Shown: positions 59,616 through 64,000 of the stretch, in pieces
Numbering within the stretch: the stretch's first letter is position 1
Layout: each line of letters begins with the position of its first letter
Position numbers and translations under genes: made by a program
Assembly (NCBI RefSeq): GCF_002077135.1
Contig: NZ_LDOS01000002.1
Span: forward strand, 2,061,676-2,125,675
DNA: 64,000 nucleotides
Origin: Metallibacterium scheffleri
GTDB taxonomy: Bacteria > Pseudomonadota > Gammaproteobacteria > Xanthomonadales > Rhodanobacteraceae
Direction: 5' to 3'
The notes under the pieces: model-generated
Databases searched by the model: none
What the model was told of the DNA's origin: nothing
Seen by the model: only the letters and a program-made list of their open reading frames with translations

Positions 59616-60902
59616 TCAGCGCGTCGTGATCGGGCGATAGTCACGTTTGGCCGCACCGGTATAAACCTGGCGCGGACGGCCGATCTTGGTATCGGCGGTT
59701 TCGTGTTGTTCGATCCAGTGCGCGATCCAGCCGGAGGTGCGCGCGATGGCGAACATCACCGTGAACATTTCCTTGGGAATGTTCAGTGCCTTGTAAATCA
59801 GACCCGAGTAGAAATCGACGTTGGGATAAAGCTTGCGCTCGACGAAATAATCATCCTTCAGCGCCACGCGCTCGAGTTCCAGCGCCACGTCCAGCAGCGG
59901 ATCGGACACGCCCAGGTCGGCCAGCACCTTGTGCGTCATCTCGCGAATGATCGCCGCGCGTGGGTCGTAATTCTTGTAGATGCGGTGACCGAAGCCCATC
60001 AGGCGGAAACCGGAGTTCTTGTCCTTGGCCTTGGCCACGACGCTGTCCACATGTTTCGCGTCACCGATTTCCTCCAGCATCTTCAGCACCGCCTCATTGG
60101 CGCCCCCGTGTGCCGGCCCCCACAACGCGGCGATGCCGGCGGCGACACTGGCATAGGGATTGGCACCAGTGGAACCGACCAGGCGCACCGTCGACGTGGA
60201 TGCGTTCTGCTCATGATCGGCATGCAGGATGAACAGCAGATCCAGCGCTTTGGCCGCGGTCGGACTGAGCTCCAATGGCTCGCTCGGCACCTCGAACATC
60301 ATGTGCAGGAAGCGCGTGCAGTATTCAAGGTTGTTGCGCGGAAAACGCATCGGCCAGCCGACCGAATAGCGATAGCAGGCCGCGGCAATGGTCGGCATCT
60401 TGGCGATCAGGCGGACCGCCGCAAGACGCCGATGCTCGGGATTCTCGATATCGATCTTGTCGTGATAGAACGCCGACAACGAAGCGATCGAAGCGCATAC
60501 CATGGCCATGGGATGCGCATCGTGGTGAAAGCCGCGCAGAAAGTGGCGAATCGACTCGTGCATCATCGAGTGATGCGTCACCTCGTTGTCAAAGGCATCG
60601 AACTGGGCCTGATTCGGCAACTCGCCGTGCAGGAGCAGGTAAGCCACTTCCAGATAGCTCGACTGCTTGGCCAGTTGCTCGATCGGATAGCCGCGGTACA
60701 TCAGCACGCCGGCATCGCCATCGATGTAAGTGATGGCGCTGCGGCAGCTGGCCGTGGACATGAAGCCGGGGTCATAGGTGAAGCAGCCGGTATCGCGATA
60801 GAGCTTGCCGATATCGAGCGCGGCCGGGCCGATGCTGCCGGTCACGGCGGGCAGTTCGGTATTGCTGCCAGTGGACTCGTTGATGAGCTTGTAGGTGGAC
60901 AC
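59616..60902 (-). CDS. gltA: Citrate synthase
   Basis: A 428-residue type II citrate synthase of the TCA cycle. Active-site His are in LHADHEQNASTSTVR and LMGFGHRIYKNYDPRA, and the catalytic Asp region is VDFYSGLIYKALNIP. The N-terminal beta region (IGPAALDIGKLYRDTGCFTYD) is the hexameric, NADH-sensitive type. Start GTG 60902 with AAGGAG seven bases upstream; a 64-residue in-frame upstream extension is Arg-rich and not conserved. Single gene. Confidence 0.97.
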   Translation of the reverse strand: MSTYKLINESTGSNTELPAVTGSIGPAALDIGKLYRDTGCFTYDPGFMSTASCRSAITYIDGDAGVLMYRGYPIEQLAKQSSYLEVAYLLLHGELPNQAQFDAFDNEVTHHSMMHESIRHFLRGFHHDAHPMAMVCASIASLSAFYHDKIDIENPEHRRLAAVRLIAKMPTIAAACYRYSVGWPMRFPRNNLEYCTRFLHMMFEVPSEPLELSPTAAKALDLLFILHADHEQNASTSTVRLVGSTGANPYASVAAGIAALWGPAHGGANEAVLKMLEEIGDAKHVDSVVAKAKDKNSGFRLMGFGHRIYKNYDPRAAIIREMTHKVLADLGVSDPLLDVALELERVALKDDYFVERKLYPNVDFYSGLIYKALNIPKEMFTVMFAIARTSGWIAHWIEQHETADTKIGRPRQVYTGAAKRDYRPITTR

Positions 60903-61074
60903 GCTCGGTCTCCTTGTGACGTGGACGCCGCGGGCGAAAATGACGCGCGGGAGCAGGCGCCGGATTGGGGATGGACAGACAAGACCGCGCAATTCACACA
61001 GCGGTGGTGTCACACGGGCAGGCGGCCCGCAAATTCGCTGCGAATTATCGCACAGTGCGCTGCAGCGCAGCAGC

Positions 61075-61104
61075 AAAAACAACAACGCCGGCACGAGGCC
61101 GGCG
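61075..61104 (-). terminator. Rho-independent terminator after rpmE2
   Basis: On the minus strand, CGCCGGC-CTCGT-GCCGGCG is followed by TTGTTGTTTTT. It lies 75 bp after the rpmE2 stop, in a 276-bp gap that also holds the gltA leader. Confidence 0.7.
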
Positions 61105-61178
61105 CTGCAATGAACATCGATTCGATCCGCGGCAACACGTCAAATCCGGATGCGTGCGGCCGATGACTGGCGTCGCGA

Positions 61179-61433
61179 TCAGGCCTTGCCGCCAGCGGCG
61201 TAGCGTTTGCGGAACTTGTCGACCCGACCACCCACGTCTAGCACTTTGTGCTTGCCGGTGTAAAACGGATGCGAGGCCGAGGAAATCTCCAGCTTGACCA
61301 GCGGATATTCCTTGCCATCCTCCCACTTGATCGTGTCTTTGGTACTGATCGTGGAACGAGTGAGTATGGCGAAATTGGCGTTCACGTCCTGGAACACGAC
61401 CTCGCGATATTGGGGATGGATGTCGGGCTTCAT
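61179..61433 (-). CDS. rpmE2: 50S ribosomal protein L31 type B
   Basis: An 84-residue L31. It begins [19 protein letters not shown] and has the [16 protein letters not shown] block. The zinc-binding Cys of the A type are absent, so it is the Zn-independent B form that replaces L31A when zinc is scarce. Zur control is common for this form but no site was found here. Confidence 0.96.
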   Translation of the reverse strand: MKPDIHPQYREVVFQDVNANFAILTRSTISTKDTIKWEDGKEYPLVKLEISSASHPFYTGKHKVLDVGGRVDKFRKRYAAGGKA

Positions 61434-61539
61434 GGCGGACTCGCGCTCGAAAGATCAAGGAAAAGAGAGCCATGATAGCCTGCTGTCATGGCCACGGGCA
61501 AGATTGGATGCTCTGATCAGCAGTCGAAGCCTGGCCCGA

Positions 61540-62463
61540 TCACCCGGGGAGCGCACCCAGTGCCGCTGCCACCAGATGTTCGAATCCGCTCTGGTCCACG
61601 GCCATGACGATACGCGCATTGGCCACCGCACCGCTGCGGCGCTGCCAGTCCACCACGGTGGCTCCGCGCGTCAGGCCGCCATCCAGTTCGACCGTGACCG
61701 CGCGCTCATCGCTACGGGTGATCAACCCCGGACGCAGCGCCACCGCCATGGCCAGCGCATCGGCGGCAAGCAATCCCGGGCGCTGCTGCATACGATTGAA
61801 AGCGCGCGCCTTGCGTGAGATCGCGGAGAAAAATGCCGCGCGTGCATCATCGCCGGCCAGCCAGTGATCGAAGCGCTCGAAATCCAGCGCATGACGCAGT
61901 GTCAGTTCCCAATCAACCAGATCAAACCGCGGCCAGCGTGAAAATACGATGTGCGCGGCTTCCGGATCGAAGCCGATATTGAATTCCGCCGCCAGACTGG
62001 TGTTGCCCTGCCCGGTCACCGCGCCCCCCATCACCACCAGCCGCGCCACGCGCCGGGGCAATTGCGGGTCAAGGCTCAATGCCAGTGCCAGATTGGTCAG
62101 CGGCCCCAGCGCCACCACCACCAGTTCGCCAGCGTGTGCATGGCTAAGGCGCAGCAGCGCCAGTGCCGCGTGCTCGTTGTGCGCCACGCGCCGTGCGGGC
62201 AAGTAGCCGGTGTCACCAAAGCCATCGGCGCCATGCACGAATGCGGCATCGGCAGCGCGGCGCACCAGCGGCTGTGGCGCGCCGGGAAACACCGGCGTGG
62301 GCGCATCCAGCAGTTCAACCAGTTTGAGCGCGTTGGCCGTGGTGTGATGCAGCCCGACATTGCCCGCGGCGATGCCCAGGCCAGCGATGCCAGATGCGTG
62401 TGCGTGCGCCATCAGAATCGCCAGCGCATCGTCCACGCCGGGATCGGTATCGATGAACAGCAT
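61540..62463 (-). CDS. Inosine-uridine-preferring nucleoside hydrolase
   Basis: A 307-residue IU-NH enzyme that splits ribonucleosides into base and ribose. The calcium-binding motif DTDPGVDDALAIL is at the N terminus, with VVALGPLTNLALAL, VVMGGAVTGQGN and EFNIGFDPEAAHIVF (ribose contacts) following. Start ATG 62463, with GGAG six bases upstream, chosen over a GTG at 62478. The released ribose could feed the ribokinase-like enzyme at 44.4 kb; inference. Confidence 0.9.
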   Translation of the reverse strand: MLFIDTDPGVDDALAILMAHAHASGIAGLGIAAGNVGLHHTTANALKLVELLDAPTPVFPGAPQPLVRRAADAAFVHGADGFGDTGYLPARRVAHNEHAALALLRLSHAHAGELVVVALGPLTNLALALSLDPQLPRRVARLVVMGGAVTGQGNTSLAAEFNIGFDPEAAHIVFSRWPRFDLVDWELTLRHALDFERFDHWLAGDDARAAFFSAISRKARAFNRMQQRPGLLAADALAMAVALRPGLITRSDERAVTVELDGGLTRGATVVDWQRRSGAVANARIVMAVDQSGFEHLVAAALGALPG

Positions 62464-62506
62464 GTCCGGCTCCGCCACGGGAAAGCATGCAGTTTATGGG
62501 ACTGGC

Positions 62507-64000
62507 TCAGGCCTGTGCGTAGCGCCTCGCGCTGCCAAACCAGCGCTGCAAAATCAGCTCTGCGCGCCCGGGATCGCTTTGCAGGAGCCGATCGGCCAGC
62601 TCACGCACCATCGGCAACAGATCGGCATCGCGCGCCAGGTCGGCCACGCGCAGCGCCAGCAGCCCCGTCTGACGCGTGCCCAGCATTTCGCCGGCACCGC
62701 GCAGTTTCAGGTCCATTTCAGCGATGCGAAAACCATCGTTGCTCTCACGCAGCAGGCTCAGGCGCGCACGTGCGTTGGCCGATAGCGGCGGTTGATACAG
62801 CAGCACACAATGGGACGCGGTGCTGCCGCGCCCGACGCGGCCGCGCAACTGGTGCAGCTGCGCCAGACCCAGGCGCTCGGCGTTTTCGATCACCATCAAA
62901 CTGGCGTTGGACACATCAACGCCCACCTCGATCACCGTGGTCGCCACCAACAATGCCAGCTCACCGCGCTTGAATGCATCCATGACCGCCTGCTTGGCAG
63001 CAGGTTTCATGCGCCCGTGCACCAACCCCGATGCTCAGCATCGGCAATGCCGCGCTAAGCTCGATGTGCGCGACCGCGGCGGCCTGCGCGGCGAGCACGT
63101 CCGACTCCTCCACCAGAGTGCATACCCAATAGGCCTGCCGGCCATTGGCGCAGGCGTGATGGATACGCTCGATCACCCTCGGCGCGGCGACTGGCGGCGA
63201 CAAGGGTGGTTTGCACCGGGATACGCCCCGGCGGCAATTCATCGAGCACCGAAATGTCCAGGTCCGCATAGGCCGTCATCGCCAAGGTGCGTGGAATCGG
63301 TGTCGCGGTGAGCACCAGCTGATGCGGCACTTCATCCGCCGTGCCGCCCTTTTCGACCAGACTCAGGCGCTGATGCACGCCAAAGCGGTGCTGTTCGTCG
63401 ACAATCGCAAGGCCCAGATTGCGAAATTGCACGCCTTCCTGCATCAGTGCGTGCGTGCCCACGCACACGGCTGCGCCCTCGCTCAGGCGCTTCAGCGCCG
63501 CGTTGCGCGCGCGGCCTTGAACTTTGCCAGCCAACCACAGCACCTCGATGCCTAGGGGCTGCAACCACGTCACGAAGCTGCGGTAATGCTGCTCGGCCAG
63601 CAATTCGGTGGCGCGGCCAAGGCCACCTGGCGGCCGCTGGCCACTACCGCCAGCGCCGCCAGCGCCGCGATGATGGTTTTCCCCGAGCCCACGTCGCCCT
63701 GCACCAGGCGCAGCATCGCTGCGGCGTGGCCAGATCGGCGAGGATTTCATCAAGCACGCGTTGCTGCGCGCTGGTCAGCGCATAAGGCAGATTCACACGC
63801 AGCCGGGTGCATGAGCGCACGACCCTCGGCGCATACCGGCGCAGCATGGCCACGCGCGCGCTGGCGCAATTGCCGCAAGGCCAGGTGCTGGGCCAGCAGT
63901 TCCTCGAACGCGAGCCGGCGTTGCGCCGGATGCGTGCCTGCCAGCAACGCTGTCAGATCATCGTCGGGCGCAGGTTGATGCACAGCCAGCAGCGCGCTGC
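62507..64000 (-). pseudogene. recG: ATP-dependent DNA helicase RecG, frameshifted and cut by the window edge
   Basis: RecG remodels stalled forks and Holliday junctions. The C-terminal 500 residues are here, in pieces: HPAQRRLAFEELLAQHL (63900 region), [57 protein letters not shown] (DEQH box), TATPIPRTLAMTAYADLD, then VIERIHHACANGRQAYWVC, and VHGRMKPAAKQAVMDAF to RGRVGRGSTASHC and the stop at 62507. At least five one-base indels separate the frames (around 63026-63029, 63176-63178, 63610, about 63719 and about 63800). Most sit in G/C homopolymers, so sequence error is likely. The 5' end lies beyond the window. Confidence 0.85.

Overview
The window is a 64 kb chromosomal segment of a high-GC gammaproteobacterium. 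Gene content and order (dcw cluster without murD, lpxC next to dciA and secA, a pilMNOPQ operon divergent from mrcA, a ubiH/ubiF-like pair, type B L31 next to citrate synthase) fit the Xanthomonadales (Lysobacterales), probably a Rhodanobacteraceae-like genus. The genus is inference; no marker was searched. Almost everything is core housekeeping: outer-membrane and cell-wall assembly, division, type IV pili and iron uptake.

Layout. 1-2.8 kb: a repeat element, a universal stress protein, an MpaB-type oxygenase and a YihG acyltransferase. 2.8-8.7 kb: ssb, a YajR-like transporter, ispB, a cytochrome c' and two ubiquinone-type FAD monooxygenases. 8.8-11.5 kb: a small cobalamin-flavoured cluster (degenerate histidine phosphatase, DUF6580 membrane protein, PduO-type adenosyltransferase) plus an HDAC-like hydrolase, then msrB. 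12-18.8 kb: the lptD-surA-pdxA-ksgA-apaG-apaH operon. 19-24.3 kb: secA, an M23 peptidase, dciA and lpxC. 24.5-39.9 kb: one long minus-strand dcw operon (mraZ-rsmH-ftsL-ftsI-murE-murF-mraY-ftsW-murG-murC-ddlB-ftsQ-ftsA-ftsZ), mostly joined by 4-base ATGA/GTGA overlaps. 40-44 kb: a 69-bp tandem repeat, rnpB, and frameshifted rsmI, lpoA and yraN. 44-48.7 kb: a ribokinase-family kinase, a peroxiredoxin and feoAB with a DUF6587-type small gene. 48.8-56 kb: pilMNOPQ with an IS1634-like element inside pilQ. 56-64 kb: mrcA, a conserved unknown gene, gltA, rpmE2, a nucleoside hydrolase and a fragmented recG cut by the window end.

Two things stand out. First, a 1907-bp insertion sequence with 12-bp inverted ends and a 6-bp target duplication splits the pilQ secretin gene; removing it with one duplication copy restores a 759-codon frame. 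Second, at least six conserved genes (mraY, ddlB, rsmI, lpoA, yraN, recG) carry single-base indels, mostly in short homopolymers. Several would restore canonical ends and operon overlaps if corrected, so base-calling error is more likely than gene decay. I found no tRNA, 5S/16S/23S rRNA, CRISPR array or prophage, and no convincing wholly new system.
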